Below, piece by piece: positions 1 to 12,410 of a stretch of DNA of 64,000 bases; position 1 is the first letter of the stretch, and every line of letters starts with the position of its first letter. This stretch comes from Mycteria americana (Eukaryota; Chordata; Aves; Ciconiiformes; Ciconiidae): positions 19,108,501 through 19,172,500 of the forward strand of contig NC_134373.1 in assembly GCF_035582795.1 (NCBI RefSeq). Reading direction: 5' to 3'. The position numbers and the translations under genes are program-made. The notes beneath the pieces are model-generated. The model ran no database searches, was not told the origin of the DNA, and worked only from the letters and a program-made list of their open reading frames with translations.

Positions 1-1784
1 TCCCGTCTGGAGAAAAGAGGGGGAGTAGCCAAGGTTCTGAGGCGCGGGGACACAACGTGACCCGCCCGGGCTCCGCGCGGGGACGCGCTGCGCGGCCCCG
101 CCAGCCGGCGTGGGCAGGCTGCTCATTGCTGCGGAGCGGTGCGGAGCAGGAGGACACCTGTGCAGCCCCCAGCAGCCCTGCCGTCTCCCTCAGGAGACTG
201 CACCTCTGCCTTTAACGCCGGCCAGGATTATGGCATGGGACCACAAGCCGACTCCGCAAGAGCCTTCACATGCTGACATAGTGTTTTTTCCTCTTTTTTT
301 GGTAGCAGTATTCAGCAGGGATGCATCAGTTTTGATTCTTCCAGCCTGAAGGGGAGAAACAGGGTTTCCAAGCATTGCAAAGTCTACAAGGAAAAAGAGG
401 TTACTTACCGTGGATGTCCTTCCATGCTGCCGAACCTGTTGCAATAAAAACGTTTGTTACTGTTGTATTCCACATACGGGTGGTATTTCTGGAGAACAGT
501 TACAGACCACGTTTGACAGATGAAAGCAGAGAGGAGCTGGTGGTAAATCCTGCGAGCAGCGGAGTGGTGGGGTGGAAGCCCCTTCCGAATGAGGACCACG
601 TTGCATTCAGGCAGTTTTTTACGAACACATGCTTTCCCTGTGTCCGGGGTGTGATCTTTCACTTTTAATATTCATAGTCTAGATTTTATACCGGATAATT
701 TCTAAAGGGATGAAAAGTCAGACCTCCCTCTTTCACTGATGGAAAAAAAGAATAACAAAGGCCTTTTTTTTTGTTCTGTGGCACTCCAGTCACTTACAAA
801 TGAAATATTCAGATCACTTTTGCTAAACCATCACCCACAAAATGTCACAATATGCCATGTAGCATCGTATCCATGCTGAGCACAGAAAGAACTACAATTT
901 TACCAGAATAAATCTCGGATTACTCTAGGATAGGTCCCCTTTAAGATCACCTAATTAACCAAACAGTAACCACGAGACATGCGTCTTTGTTTGCATTATA
1001 GAAGGACGGATTTGACTTGAACTTTCCTTCAAATCTTCTGATAAATACATTCAAAGATCACATTAAGGAAAACAAAAACACGCGCTCAGTCTAATGCTCC
1101 TGGAACGCATCGTACATTTTAGAGTAAAATACTAACACTGGGGGTTTCTTTTCTGTAAGCGATTTTTCACCCCTTCTATTGCCTTCCTACGATATCGTGG
1201 AGAATTATTATATCACACACAGAGCGCTTGCCTCGGTATAAATAGTTCACCAGACAGAGCTTCCCAAGACTGCTTTCGCTAAAAAAATATTTTTTTAGTT
1301 CTTGGTAGCATTCAGAGCTTGCGAGGACAGTGGAGTAATATCAGCATTTCGGCACTACACATTCCCGTACCGTTCCTTTCCTTCCTTTTTTGTCCTTTTT
1401 TTTTAATGGCAAAGGTTAGCTTCAGCTCGGATGTCCCACTAAATTCAGAAATCTCGGGCGAGGAGCAGCCCGCTCGTCCCGGCGCTGCCCCAGCCACCTG
1501 AGCTCTACCTGTCCGTTCTCCCCAGCAAAGGCGTTCCGCGTTGCCGGGCGGAGCAGCGCCGGTGCCCCACTCCCACGGAGTTTCCAGGGGCACAAGGAGA
1601 GCCCGAGCGCGGCGTGGCCGTGGGCAGGCTGCCGCGGACTTACTGCGCGCTGCCCCCCCGGCCGGGGGGAGCCGGGAGCAGAGGTGCCTGCACGGCCGCA
1701 TTCCCGCAGACGGTTCCCTGCTAACACTTTCCCGATTACTGCTTCCAGGAACGAAAGCATCTGCACTTGTATGCTCTTAAACTA
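1..1784. other. HOXD4-HOXD8 gap, left end
   Basis: No gene is supported here. Positions 1-130 and 1440-1720 are GC-rich. Positions 660-1320 are AT-rich and unique, with stretches such as CCTAATTAACCAAACAG near 950, which look like conserved noncoding sequence rather than repeat. ORFs in this stretch are short and composition-driven. miR-10b, expected near HOXD4, was searched for by eye on both strands and not seen. Confidence 0.5.
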
Positions 1785-1785
1785 A

Positions 1786-1935
1786 TTTATGGTGGGAATT
1801 ATATTTTGGCTTGTCAACTCTCAAGCCATAAAACAAAGTTTATTGGAATCACGTGCTTCTAAATAGCCACTCAGGACCTATCTCTGTGGAACCATAAATA
1901 ACCTTCAGCTTTAAACTTTTATTCGCTAAATAAAG
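1786..1935. promoter_or_regulatory. Candidate CDX/AbdB-site cluster
   Basis: An AT-rich block packed with caudal/posterior-Hox type cores. They are TTTATGG at 1786-1792, CCATAAA at 1826-1832, TTTATTGG at 1839-1846, CCATAAA at 1892-1898, TTTTATTC near 1917 and AATAAAG near 1929. Five to six TTTAT-type cores in 150 bp, flanked by GC-rich DNA, suggest an enhancer. Function is inferred only from motif content. Confidence 0.4.
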
Positions 1936-1959
1936 GTTCGCTGAATCTGTCCTGTAAAA

Positions 1960-4080
1960 CGGGACCGGGTCGAAATAGCGGGGATGGGCGGAAGGTCAGC
2001 TCCGCGGCGTTATGCCGGCCTTTTTGAGGAGCGTGTTGTAGGGAAAGCAGCTAGGAGGAGAGTTAGCGCTCCCAAGTTGCTCTCGACAAGGGAGCCGGGT
2101 GCATTTTGCCGTGGGTACCCGTTCAAACCTTTCTTTGCATCTCTCAGGGGACAGGGAAGCCCACAGTCAGGAAAAAACCCAGAGGTACTGCGGGAGAGGG
2201 GAGTCCCTCTCTCCCTTCCCGGGATGTTGATGGCATTTTGGTCAGGCGTCCCTGGAAAATGGTTTTGACTGGTTCGCCTCCTGAACCGTTGCTCGGGGAG
2301 CTGTGCCAGGGGCTGCGGGCTCGCCAGGCACCCGCGGACCTTTGCAAGCGACCAAACTGCTGGAAACAGCGAGGACACTGGGCTTTGGAAAGGGAGAAAG
2401 TGTGAAGCCTGCCACAATGAGATCTTTGAGGATTGGAAGTTTAAGGAGGGTTATAAAACAATAAAACAGCCCTGGTGTGAAGGGAGCGGGGTGTGAGCTA
2501 GCAAATGAGAATTTCAAGGAGCCCGAGCACAGGAAGTCAAATGTCCCTGGCAGTCACACAGCATAAAGAACCCGGGCATCAGCTCCCAATCTGTCACGGC
2601 TAAGAGGAGGAAGTCGGAGCGGCCAGCAGCTCCTGGAGCCTCCAAGGAGGGGCTTGTCCCTTCCCCAGAGGCGGGGGAGCCGTGTCCGCCCCGTCGGGGA
2701 CCGGCCGCGGGCAGAGGGGTCCGGCCGCTCCCCCGGCCCGCGGGTGCGGATGCGGCTCTGTGCAGGGGCTCAGCTCGGAAAAGCGAGCCAGCTTCAGCTC
2801 CTTGCTGGGTAGTGGCACCAGCTGTCACCAGCTGGGTGGTGCCTGCCTAACGCCAGAGTTAGGTCCCTCCTGGTCTTGCTCTTACTTGGCCATTTCCTAC
2901 CGAACCTGGCTATACGAGTTCGAAATTGCCTAAAAGGGGCAGCTTAGCTCTCGCCGTACTCTTTCGGTGGCTGAAATCGCAGTTGACCCACTTGTTTTTC
3001 TCCAGAGAGGAAGAAAGCTCCTGCTCCTTTCCTATGCGAGGTTATTTTGCTGCTTTTCCTGCTCCTTTCCTATGCGGGGTTATTTTGCATTCCGCTATTT
3101 TCCTTCCTCTGTGTCAACGCTTTAGTCATACGGCATCACCTTCGCACTTTATTAATGGCCTAAGCTGGGGAATGGCTCTTTCTCCCTGCGCCCTCCCCTG
3201 CCCAGGACAGCTGGTGACATTTCAGCAACTTATCGGGCGGCCGATGAAAGCCCGGGGGATCCGGCCAGGCGCCCCCAGGAGAGGGGTGGGTTTCCCTGCG
3301 TGGGGCTGACTCGTGGGTCGCTTTCAGCTGGAGCACGGCCCGTGCTCCCAGCCCCGGGCAGGCAGGAGGAAGCGCTCCACGGGGCTGCACCCCGCACCCT
3401 GCTCAGGCACCCGGGCCTGGGCACGGCAGGCGCTGGACCAGGCTCCGTGGCATCCTCCAGCCCCCCCCAACGCCCCGTCCTCACTGGCCTTCGGGGAAAC
3501 GGCTTCAGCGACAAGCAGCTGCAAAAAGACAGGATGCCCGTCCCCTGGGAAGGTGGGGGAAAAGGCTACGGACGGGGAGGTGAGGGGAATGGTGCAACGC
3601 GAACGTGCAACCAAATGTGGGGAAAACGGACTGGGACGACAAGAATCACGACGCAGAGTCAAACGCGTTTTCCCCGGGCCTGGCAGCGGGTGCTGGGTGC
3701 GGCGGAGGTCCCGCCCCGAGCAGCGGGGACCACGGGTGGGCTCCAGCCCCTGTGCCGGCACGGGGAGTATCACGTCCCTCCCCACGTGTCTGCGATCGCT
3801 TCTTGGCGCATCTCGTGGGCAAGAGAAGCTCACGGTTTCAGGACAGGGTACTGCCCACCAGCTCTGTTCAAGCGGGTGCGGGAGGAGCGGAGCCGTGGCG
3901 GGGCAGGCAGCGGGGCAGCGCTGCGGGCGGGCGGCCGAAGCATCAGCCCCTGGCAAACGGGGCGGGAGCTGCGGCCCGGGCCCGGCATGTGCTTCGGGCC
4001 AAGTAGTCTGGGGCTGGGAAAGGTGAGGCTGTGGGAGGGTGAGGAGTTGATGAGAGAGACTCAGCTCCCTGTGATCTAGG
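1960..4080. other. Intergenic GC-rich stretch
   Basis: Gene-free GC-rich DNA 3' of HOXD8. It includes a two-copy tandem duplication at 3019-3088 and a GC-rich core at about 3240-4020. Overlapping ORFs of 237-259 aa occur on both strands at 3300-4085, but they show no family resemblance and have the even frame openness expected of high-GC DNA. Confidence 0.5.
3019..3088. repeat. Two-copy 32-bp tandem duplication
   Basis: The segments 3019-3050 and 3057-3088 are the same 32-bp sequence with one mismatch (GCGAGG versus GCGGGG), separated by 6 bp (period 38). The local context is pyrimidine-rich. It lies in the gene-free HOXD4-HOXD8 gap. Confidence 0.85.
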
Positions 4081-4510
4081 GGCAAGATGAATGTTTCTGC
4101 AAGTGAATAATTCTAGCCCTGAGATTTGGAAGAGGGAATTTGGAGGATTTTCGCATTTCCTATTCTAAAATGCAGATGTGAAAGTTGACTTTGCAGCTCT
4201 GGCCAGTTCACCCTCCAGGCTTTTATGCGAGTTCTCATATTTGGGGCTGGCCATCTGGAGATGGATAATATGTGGAATGAAGTAACCCAGTAATAATTGT
4301 TTTGCCTCTGGTAATTGTTGCGATAAAAGGGTTGGGAAAATTGAATCGCATGTGTAAGCCACTGTCGCTCTTGATGCTACTTGACAGACACGAAGACCAG
4401 CATCCTACCCCGAGGACCACACCGCCAGAAAATGACAGGCTCCTTCTCTGACTTTGAAGACCTACCGAGCGCCTTGATAGCGTCCAACTCATTAACCCTC
4501 TCTGCTTTAT
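4081..4510. other. AT-rich candidate conserved noncoding block
   Basis: A 430-bp unique AT-richer island between two GC-rich regions. It contains homeodomain-type cores (TGGATAATATG near 4262, GTAATAATTG near 4288, GGTAATTGTTGCGATAAAA near 4311). No convincing ORF is present. It resembles a Hox-cluster enhancer in composition; alignment with other vertebrates would be decisive. Confidence 0.4.
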
Positions 4511-5740
4511 TATAACCCCGAGCTTTCAGCAGTCACCTCACAGCCCATGTCCCCGCCGAGCAGGACGTGGGCATGCAAAGGCCCCCGCCCGCAGCACCCC
4601 GCGCCCGCGGGCAGAGCCGACGGCAGCAGAGACCCGGAGCGGGCCGGGCAGCGGCGAGCCGCGCCTGGACACCAAACGAGGGCAGCGGCGGCGGCACCCC
4701 GGGCCCCCGGGGGAAGAGGGCGAGGAGCCCGGGGCAGGGAGGGGAGGCCGGGGGCCGTGGGAGCGTCTAGCTGGGGCAGGCACGGCCCGGGGGGCCGGGG
4801 GCCGCCAGGGTCATGTCCGGGCACGGCTGGGGAAGATGAAGCCTGCAGGCAACAGGTGAGGCGGAGGCAGGTAAATCTGCCGGGCCCCGGCTTGCAGGGG
4901 GCAGGGAGGATGTGCGGGGACCGGGGGCTCTGCCCGGGGGAAGGGAGCCGGTGGGGAGGAGGGTGCGGGCCGCCACGGTGCTCTGGCACCCACATCAAAG
5001 GGGCAGAGAAGGAAGAGGTGGCTGCCCGACATGAAAGGGCGGGCCGGTGACCGGGAGGGTGGCGGGGCACTCGAGGTGAGCCCCGCCAGCACCGTGGGGA
5101 GGGCAGGGAGTGCGGAGGGCACGCACGGGTGCGAGTAAGGGCCCGCGGACCCGGGGCAGGCGGGAGGCCGCAGCGCTGGAGGTAGTGGGACAACTGGAGC
5201 CCAGCTGGGGAGGGCTCCGCGGACGCCCGAGAAGACTGGCAGAGCCCCACCCGTGCCCCCCCGCCCGCCGGTGGGCCTCTGCCGTGGGCAGGCGGGCGGC
5301 CGGGTCCGGGTCCCGGGGCAGGCGGCGGGGGGCGGCGGGCCCCTCGCCCAGGCGGGGAGAGCGGCCAGGCTTGTCCTACAGCGCCTTCTCCTGGAAGAGG
5401 CCGTGGAGACAAAATGGCTGGTGGCCGCGGCCGGGGCCTGCCGCGCCCCCGGCGGCCGCTCCGCGCCCGGCCCGGCCGCCCCGAGGGCGGGAGCCGCGGG
5501 CAGGTGACCCCGGCCCGGGCCGTCGGGGCGGGCGCCCACCGGCGGGCAGAGGCGGCGGAGCCGGGCCTCGACGGCGGGGCCGGGCGGGCGGCTGGGCTGC
5601 CCCCCGCGGACCCCGCACCCTCGCGGGCTCCAGCTCGGGTGGCCCCGGCGTGGGGCGCTGGCTGGGCGACGCGGGCTGCCTCCCCCGCCTCTGGCCGCCC
5701 CCGCCCCCGCGGGCGATGGGAGGCGAGTGCTGGGCTTGGG
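4511..5740. other. Orphan CpG-rich island
   Basis: About 1.2 kb of very GC-rich, CpG-dense sequence with no recognisable gene. Long ORFs on several frames (up to 441 aa on the minus strand) are alanine/proline/glycine/arginine-rich and reflect composition. A CTCF-like match CTTGCAGGGGGCAG at 4891-4904 (plus strand, two mismatches to the core) lies inside. Confidence 0.55.
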
Positions 5741-7680
5741 CAGAGCCTGCTGCCGCTGAATGCACTTTTATTGCCTCTTGTCTCTGGCAGAGACCCTTCC
5801 TCCGCGCCCCGCCCGGCCCCCGCGCCCCGCTGCAATGTTTATTGTGCCTCATCTTTTCCTTTCGCTTCCTGTTTTTTCCTCTCCCGCTCCGGCAGCATTG
5901 AGTGCCGCACTGCAGTAGAGCCGTAAATACCTTTAACAGCTGCCTGCCAACCGAGGGGTGAAATACTGTCTTTGTTCGGGTTTTTTTCTGCCCCAAGCGC
6001 TCATAAAACACCCCGGGAGAATTATATTTGTTTGGGGAAAGAGAAACATTATTGGGAAATAAACGAATCGGCGGGATTTGCTGTTCTTACGAGCGCAAAG
6101 CCGACGTTTATGTCTTCTCTCAGTCTTACCGGGTTTCCCCGGGTCCGCAGCCCACACCGCCTCCCCTCCTTGCACCAAACCCCTGCCAGACTCGGGGAGC
6201 AGTGTCTCGCACTTCTCCTCCAGGCAACTTGCAGCAGCTAAGCGGGAGCCCAACCTGACTTCCCAAATGGCAGCCGGCGGCAGCGGCACCTGGGCACTGC
6301 CGGGGCGCGGAGGCTGCCGTTTCCCGCTGGCTATTCTGTGGCGGTGTTCTTTCCCTGCCCTGCGTCAGTGAAGGGTGGGTTAGGGATCGGCTGTTTCCTT
6401 TCAACAGAAAAAATGAGATGAGTCATAAATTCTGTCGGACACGTCGGGAAACGAAGCAGGTGTGAGAAATGTGAATGTGAATTCTGTTTTCGAAAATTAC
6501 AGCACACCGACACATCTAGACACATACAGGCGCTGACTTTGTATAGATGTACAAATATATATAAAAATACAGTCCTCATATATGCCGTATGTGTATACAC
6601 ACATACATACAGAGTTTGTTATGAATACTCACACACATAGGTGTATTTAAGAGCGTACAGGTGCCTATGTGTGCTTCAATGTTAATGCAAGAAATGAAAG
6701 AAAAAGAAAAAAATAAAAGAAAAAAGAGAAAAAGGAAGGAAGCCGTTTAGGAGGGGCCGAACTCCCACATAAACCAGTGGGATCATAAATGCATGTGTGT
6801 ATCCGTATGTGTCAGCATATGGACCCGCAGATACACATATGCACATTAGAATTCGTTAGAACATCCTGCTTTTGTTTTCTTCTTTTCCCCCAGGCTGCGA
6901 ATAATTTGAAAACAGCTCAAGGACGAGATTTCTTCGGAGTTTTTGGAGAGATTTATAGCCAAGCAGCTACAATTACTGTGTCACCTACGAGGGATTCTGA
7001 GAGTGAAACCTAATGCAATGCATACTTTCCAAGTTACTCTTGAAGACTGTTGCTATGTTGAAAACGATTCCTCCCAAATAATCCCCAAGTCCTTCAGCAG
7101 CGCAGGGCGGTCGGCTAGTGCAAAGAGCCAAAGCATGAGGGAGAGTCATCCCATCGCTTGCTGTAGCGGGGCTCGGGCTTAGCAGGCTGGGGAGGTGCTC
7201 GGGGATGGATTAAAAAATAATTTCTTCTGCGGCTTCAAAATATGTACCTGGGGCACGTCCCACACCTTTCCACCCTCACTGTGTATGGTTTAACCAGACA
7301 TTTTGCTTTACCGTTAAATAGGTGGCTGCTTTTGAGGTAAATGGCGATTCGGTAAATTCCTGCAGTGCAATGGCTCGGTGCATTTCCATCACTGACCAAC
7401 GGTATAAACACTAAATACCAGGCAGTGGGTTTTCGATTGCGCATTAACATTTTGAAAATGAAGAGGAGGTGTGTAATATATATATACGTTCAAAATAATA
7501 CACTTCCAAAGAATGTATGTTCTACAGAGAAAAGTAGAGTTGCAGATACGTGTCTACGCGTATATAGGTAATGCGGATATGGATATATACACATATGTAG
7601 GTAACGCAGAAACAGCTTACGTGACTGTTCTACCTCCTCTACATATTTCAAAATAAACCCGGGGTGTTTTTTCGAGAACG
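5741..7680. other. Intergenic, partly AT-rich
   Basis: Positions 5755-6130 contain caudal/Hox-type cores (CACTTTTATTGCC near 5764, GCAATGTTTATTGTG near 5832, CGTAAATACC near 5922, CTCATAAAACACC near 6000), a candidate conserved block. Positions 6400-7680 are AT-rich with short TATATA and CATA microsatellite-like stretches. No gene is supported. Confidence 0.4.
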
Positions 7681-8820
7681 CGTCCCCCATTCAACCCCCC
7701 GTGGTTTCCGCGTGGGTAAGCGGCCGTGCTGCGGGGCTGCACTCCTGGCCGTGGCTCCGCGCCGCCCGCCCCCGCGCTGCCCGGCGAAGAGGAGCCCGGG
7801 GCCGCCCCGGCACCAGCCGTCTGCCCGCTGCCGAGCCCGGCCCGTGTGCCTCCCGCCGAGCCGGTCGGAGCCGCAGCCCTGGCTCACGCACGGTACAGCG
7901 GAGGAAGGATGTGGTCAGCCCTCCCGGCGGGGCGGGCGGGGGCTCCCGGGGCTGGCCCCGGGCACAGCCCCCGGCCCGACCGGCTCGGCGGGGCCGCCCC
8001 GCGCCCTCCGCCCCCGCGGGAGCGCTGACCCCGGTTCTCCGGCGAAAACACCTGTTAAGCTTTAAAGTTACGCGAGCGCCCTTCCGCCACGGGGAAAACA
8101 GACCACAGCACCACCACGCCGCGCTTCCGACTGGCAGGGGGACGAGCGCCTCAAAAAAGGCCTTTTACTGGGAAAAACCCCACGGCAGGAGAGGCGCTGC
8201 CTGCGCGCCCTGCGCCCCGGCCTTCCGTCCCTCGGCGCGGAGGGTCGCGGCTCGCCACGCCATCGCGGCCCGCAGCGCCTTTCCGCGCCAGACCGCGCAG
8301 CAGCCGCACGCCCCCGCGGCATGCCCGCAACTATTACTGATAGCGATAACAACGGTGATTACAAGAACAGCAACGGCAGTCATAGCAATAATAGCAATGG
8401 CAGTCACAGAAGAACGAGGGGCTCCGAGGGACAGGTGACCAAGCGGGGCAGGAGGACAGGGGAGCCGGCGCCGTGCCGCCGTGCGGGACGGTGCGCGGCC
8501 GCGGAGAACCGGCGGCCAGCCCGAGGGGAGCCGAGTGCTTACCGGTTCGCGGCACTGCCCGCCTGCGGAGGAGCCCGGGAGGGTTGCTGTAATCCATTTT
8601 GCGCCCGCGTAGCAATCCGTGTGCCGGAGGAGAGAGCGGCGGCGGGGGCAACAAGCGGCGGGAGGGGAGCGGGGGGCTGGAGGCGGCGCGGCGGCGGGCG
8701 CGGGGCTCCGCGCATCCCCCCGCGGGCGCGGGAGAGGAGGCGGCGCGGGGCCGGGGAAATGTCAGAGCGGCGGCGGCGGGACCGGCCGCGGGTTTCGGGG
8801 AGCGGGACACAAACATGAGG
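7681..8820. other. Orphan CpG-rich island
   Basis: GC-rich, CpG-dense, gene-free. It is interrupted at about 8330-8415 by a low-GC tract with three-base periodicity (AAC/AGC/AAT/GGC codon-like units). ORFs in it are compositional. It lies about 4-5 kb 3' of HOXD8 and could host an unannotated noncoding promoter. Confidence 0.5.
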
Positions 8821-8982
8821 GCGACTGCCATACACCTCAGCCTAGACAAAGGTTAGGAAAAGAGGGGCTGAGGCTCTCTGAAGGCAGAATGCAGGGGGAA
8901 ATTCGCCAGGGAAATCAGGAAAAGGCCATGAAAGCGCTCGCTGCCTGCACATGACCAGCCGCAGCCAATGACGAGCCCAAAT

Positions 8983-8999
8983 AGGTCATAAAAAGGTCT
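8983..8999 (+). promoter_or_regulatory. Candidate DR5 retinoic acid response element
   Basis: AGGTCA (8983-8988), a 5-nt spacer TAAAA, then AGGTCT (8994-8999): a direct repeat with spacing 5, one mismatch from two perfect half-sites. A CCAAT lies 18 bp upstream, and the spacer also creates TCATAAAA, a caudal-type core. DR5 elements bound by RAR/RXR control several Hox genes. It lies about 3.8 kb 3' of the HOXD8 stop. Confidence 0.5.
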
Positions 9000-9060
9000 A
9001 TTACCAAGTTGTAAATTTTCTTCAAACAAAAAGGAATTTACTGCAATTCCTTGCGGATTT

Positions 9061-12000
9061 TGCACATACTGCTTCCCAGCGCCATGTTTCTTTCGCCTGC
9101 GCGCTGCTCTTTTACGGGGTCCTCGGTCCCGCCCGCCCGCGGCCTGCGCGCCCCGGGCGCGGTGGCGGGGCCCCGCGGGCACGGCCGCGGCGCGGGAGAT
9201 CCGCGCAGGGAGCGGAGAGCGGGGCGAGACCCCGCGCAGAGGCCGCGGAGCCGCACAAAGGGGGGGCACCGCGCTGCCCCGGTGGGTCCGTGTCTTGCCA
9301 CAACGAAAGGGGGCTTTACCCGCACTCCCCCCCCGCTCCGCCGGGCCCTAAAAGAAACCGCACTTCCTTCAGCGCCCACTACTGAAGCCGAAGCCGTCGC
9401 CGACCTAAAAATAGGCCGAGCAGCTTCCCCAGCCCGCCGTGCGCGGTTCCCACAGGTTGCGCCGGGCGCTGTCATCGCGGCCGGGCTGCCCGCAGCCTCC
9501 CCGGGGGGGGGCTGCCCCCGCCCCCGAAAAAACCTTCCCGGGGCCGCTCGGACCTGGGGCACCAAGAGGGAAAATCCGACGCTTAGATGTACTCGAAAAG
9601 ACTGAAAACCGCCCCGCGTCCACAGGGAATGCTCGGCTCGGAGGCGGAATATTGTGGGTGTTCCGTGCTCAGTTTTTGTTTCAGAGAATAGCCAGAGCCC
9701 TCCCTCAGTGGCCTCCGCGTCGACTGTACCTGCCTCGAAAACAGAGCTAACAAAAATAAACACTCCTAAAGCTGTAGGGTCTTTTCAAAACGCTGCTTCA
9801 GGCAGTTGCACACCCGTGAATATCACACCCGTGCAGCGTGTCCTTCGGCCGAGGCACCGGCACCTTTCGCGGTGGCTCTGCAGCACCCACGCCCACGCAG
9901 AGCTGCTCGACGTGGGAACGGAGAAATTCCGCAGAAACCAAAGGCGCGGTACATCCGCGCTGCGGCTGTCACAGGCGGCCTCTGGCCGCCGCTGCAGCCG
10001 CGACTCGCGCAGCTGCGGCTTTTCCCTGCCAAAATACCGCTGCTTGCTCCGGAGCTCGATGGCTCCGATTTTACCGGGGGTTTACCGACCGCCCGGGCCA
10101 ATTTCTGGCTCGCTTTTCTTTTTCGTAGCAAGACTTCAAGTACGAACGAGGGAGAGATTCAGCTGCCGGGCTACGGGGGGAAATACCTTAACAACTACCG
10201 GGATTTTTTTTTATTTTTCTTAATAAAAAAGACAGGGACGATCCCAGTTACCACTAGGCCTTCGCAAGTGATGTGTGCGCAAGGAAGTCAGTTTTTGCCT
10301 GCGTGGCTGCGTTCCCAGTCGGCCCAGGGAGAGCGACGCTAACGGAAACTTCGTCAGGAATATTTTAATTTTGTTCTCTTTGTCGGGAAATTAAAACCAA
10401 CTACGGCAGCAGCTCTTTCCCGGACAAATACTAGCCTAGGAACTGCTCCGCTTGGAAGTAAAGGTCTCCGTCATGTGTTTCCCCCCGCAGGCAGCCCGGG
10501 TTTGCAGCGGGCGGCAGCAGCACGGCTCTCCCCGCGGCAGGGCCCGCCGGGACCCCGCTGCGCCCAGCCTCGGCCGCAAGCGCAGCAGGAGGAAAAGGCT
10601 CATTCCCTGCCCGCAGACCCAACATGCCGGTGCCACTGGCAGCGGGTGTTATTTGGAAAAGCGAGGGGTTTTTCAGCGTCAGGCGACTGGGCTTCCTTAA
10701 ACCTGCCGCCACCAGCCCCACATCCCTCTTGGATACTAGGGATACCGGTGTGCTTATGCAAATCCATGCAGCAAAATGTTTACTTCACCGCTTTGCTGCA
10801 GTTTCCCCGCGTTTACAACCTTTAACCAATTACGCGATTAAAATAAACCCAGAACAATAGCTCCGCTTGCTTGTGCCTCCCTCTAGAGCTGGCGCTTTGC
10901 AAGAGTGGAAGCGTGCCTGGCTCGGTGGCGGGGAGGGGGGAAAGGAAGGGAAACGAAATTAACAAATCCCGACCCCGGGGACGGCGGTTCCCGCCGTGCC
11001 GGGTCCGTTCCCGGGAGCGGAGCAGTGGGTGCGGAGAAGGGCCCCACACCGGGCGGGCACGGCGGCCGCCGGCGCCCGGCACCTCCCGAGGCCCCTGGAT
11101 GTGCGCTTCCGAGCGGGGCCCCGGCTCGGTCCTTGCTCCGTCGGGAGCACGCTCGTTTCTCGGGCAGATAATATAAATTTGTAGTGTTTGTCGCAGCGGC
11201 TGGCGCGTCCCTGCGGTTCCTTTCACGGAACCATCACTCACGGGGGCGTGAGGCGGTGGGGAAAAAATGACGCAGAAATCTTGGTAGGGATTTATACCTC
11301 ATACTTCAGCCCTCTGCCTGCTGTTCCTAAAAAGGACTGCTCTCGGCCATCCTCTCAGATACCGCGGTCTGCGGGACTCTGCCGCGGAGCCGGAGAAAGG
11401 GGAGGGAGGGAGGGGAGAGGGGGAGATAAATTAAACCGTTTTACTGATCAGAGCGGACTTCTCCCGCGGCTGCGGGGAACCCTGCGGCAGGCTCTGCCCT
11501 CGCCGGCTGCGGCCTCCGCTGGGAAACGCACCCAAAACGTGCCATAATATTTAGGAGGGCAAAAATGCCCTTTTTTTCTGTTTACGCATGGTTCGGGACC
11601 ACAGAGCATTGCAGCCCCACGCAAGGCCACAAAAACTTTGCCTTTCTCTGCTCGTCTGCCATCCGCGGGGGAGGCTAGGCCTGGTTTGGCCGCGGCTTGG
11701 CTGGAAGCTCCGCACTGGTCGGGTTAGCCCTTGGGGCCGGCGGGGGCCCGGCGTGCGGCCCGGTCCCGTCTCCACCCGGCCGGGCTGACAGCGGTCGGCT
11801 CGGCGGGGTGAAGGGCCGTGTTTGCCGGCATCGGCTCCCCTGCCCCGCCGCCCCGGGGGCGCCCAGGGAAGGGCGAAGGCAGGGCCCAGGCACGCACGTC
11901 GAGGGCCGGGCCGCAGCGCAGGCTTAGCCCGCAGGTGGGGCCGCAGTCCCCGCTGGCCGCGGCTTCGAGCCCGGCCTCGCAGAGCCCATGGCCGGCGGCC

Positions 12001-12299
12001 TCCGAAACGTCGGCGGCGGTGGCAGGGTGTGCAGGCGGCAGGGAGCGCAAACATATAGGTTTTGTATGCAACGTGCCATTCCCAGACCCCACAGAAACGC
12101 CCAGCGTCGGAGGAAGGACGGGGGAAAGGCGCAGGAGAGAGTTAGTCCAGACGCGGAGAGCCTCTGGAGGTTCCTGGAGGAGTGGATTACAAAAAGGATT
12201 TCAGGAAGCCGATACATTTTATATTTGAATAAATTTGGTTTATTTTAATCAAATATCAATAGCAGAAGGTTAAATATATTTCTCAGATCTTTCTTCAAA
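9061..12299. other. Intergenic DNA 3' of HOXD8
   Basis: GC-rich islands (about 9100-9340, 9430-9560, 10930-11150, 11390-12000) alternate with shorter AT-rich pieces. A CTCF-like match on the minus strand lies at 9372-9385, two mismatches from the core. No ORF shows family resemblance. Confidence 0.45.
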
Positions 12300-12410
12300 T
12301 TTATTAAATTTATTTAATTTACTTAACATAAGATAAGAACAAGAATTAAAATAGTACAAGTGCACTTGTCTTGATTAATAAAGCATTGTTAAATGTCTTG
12401 CTTATGGGTA

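Noticed and set aside
4510-5835. 441-aa minus-strand ORF
   Set aside because: Alanine/proline/glycine/arginine-rich with no family motif, and equally long ORFs overlap it on other frames. It is explained by CpG-island composition.
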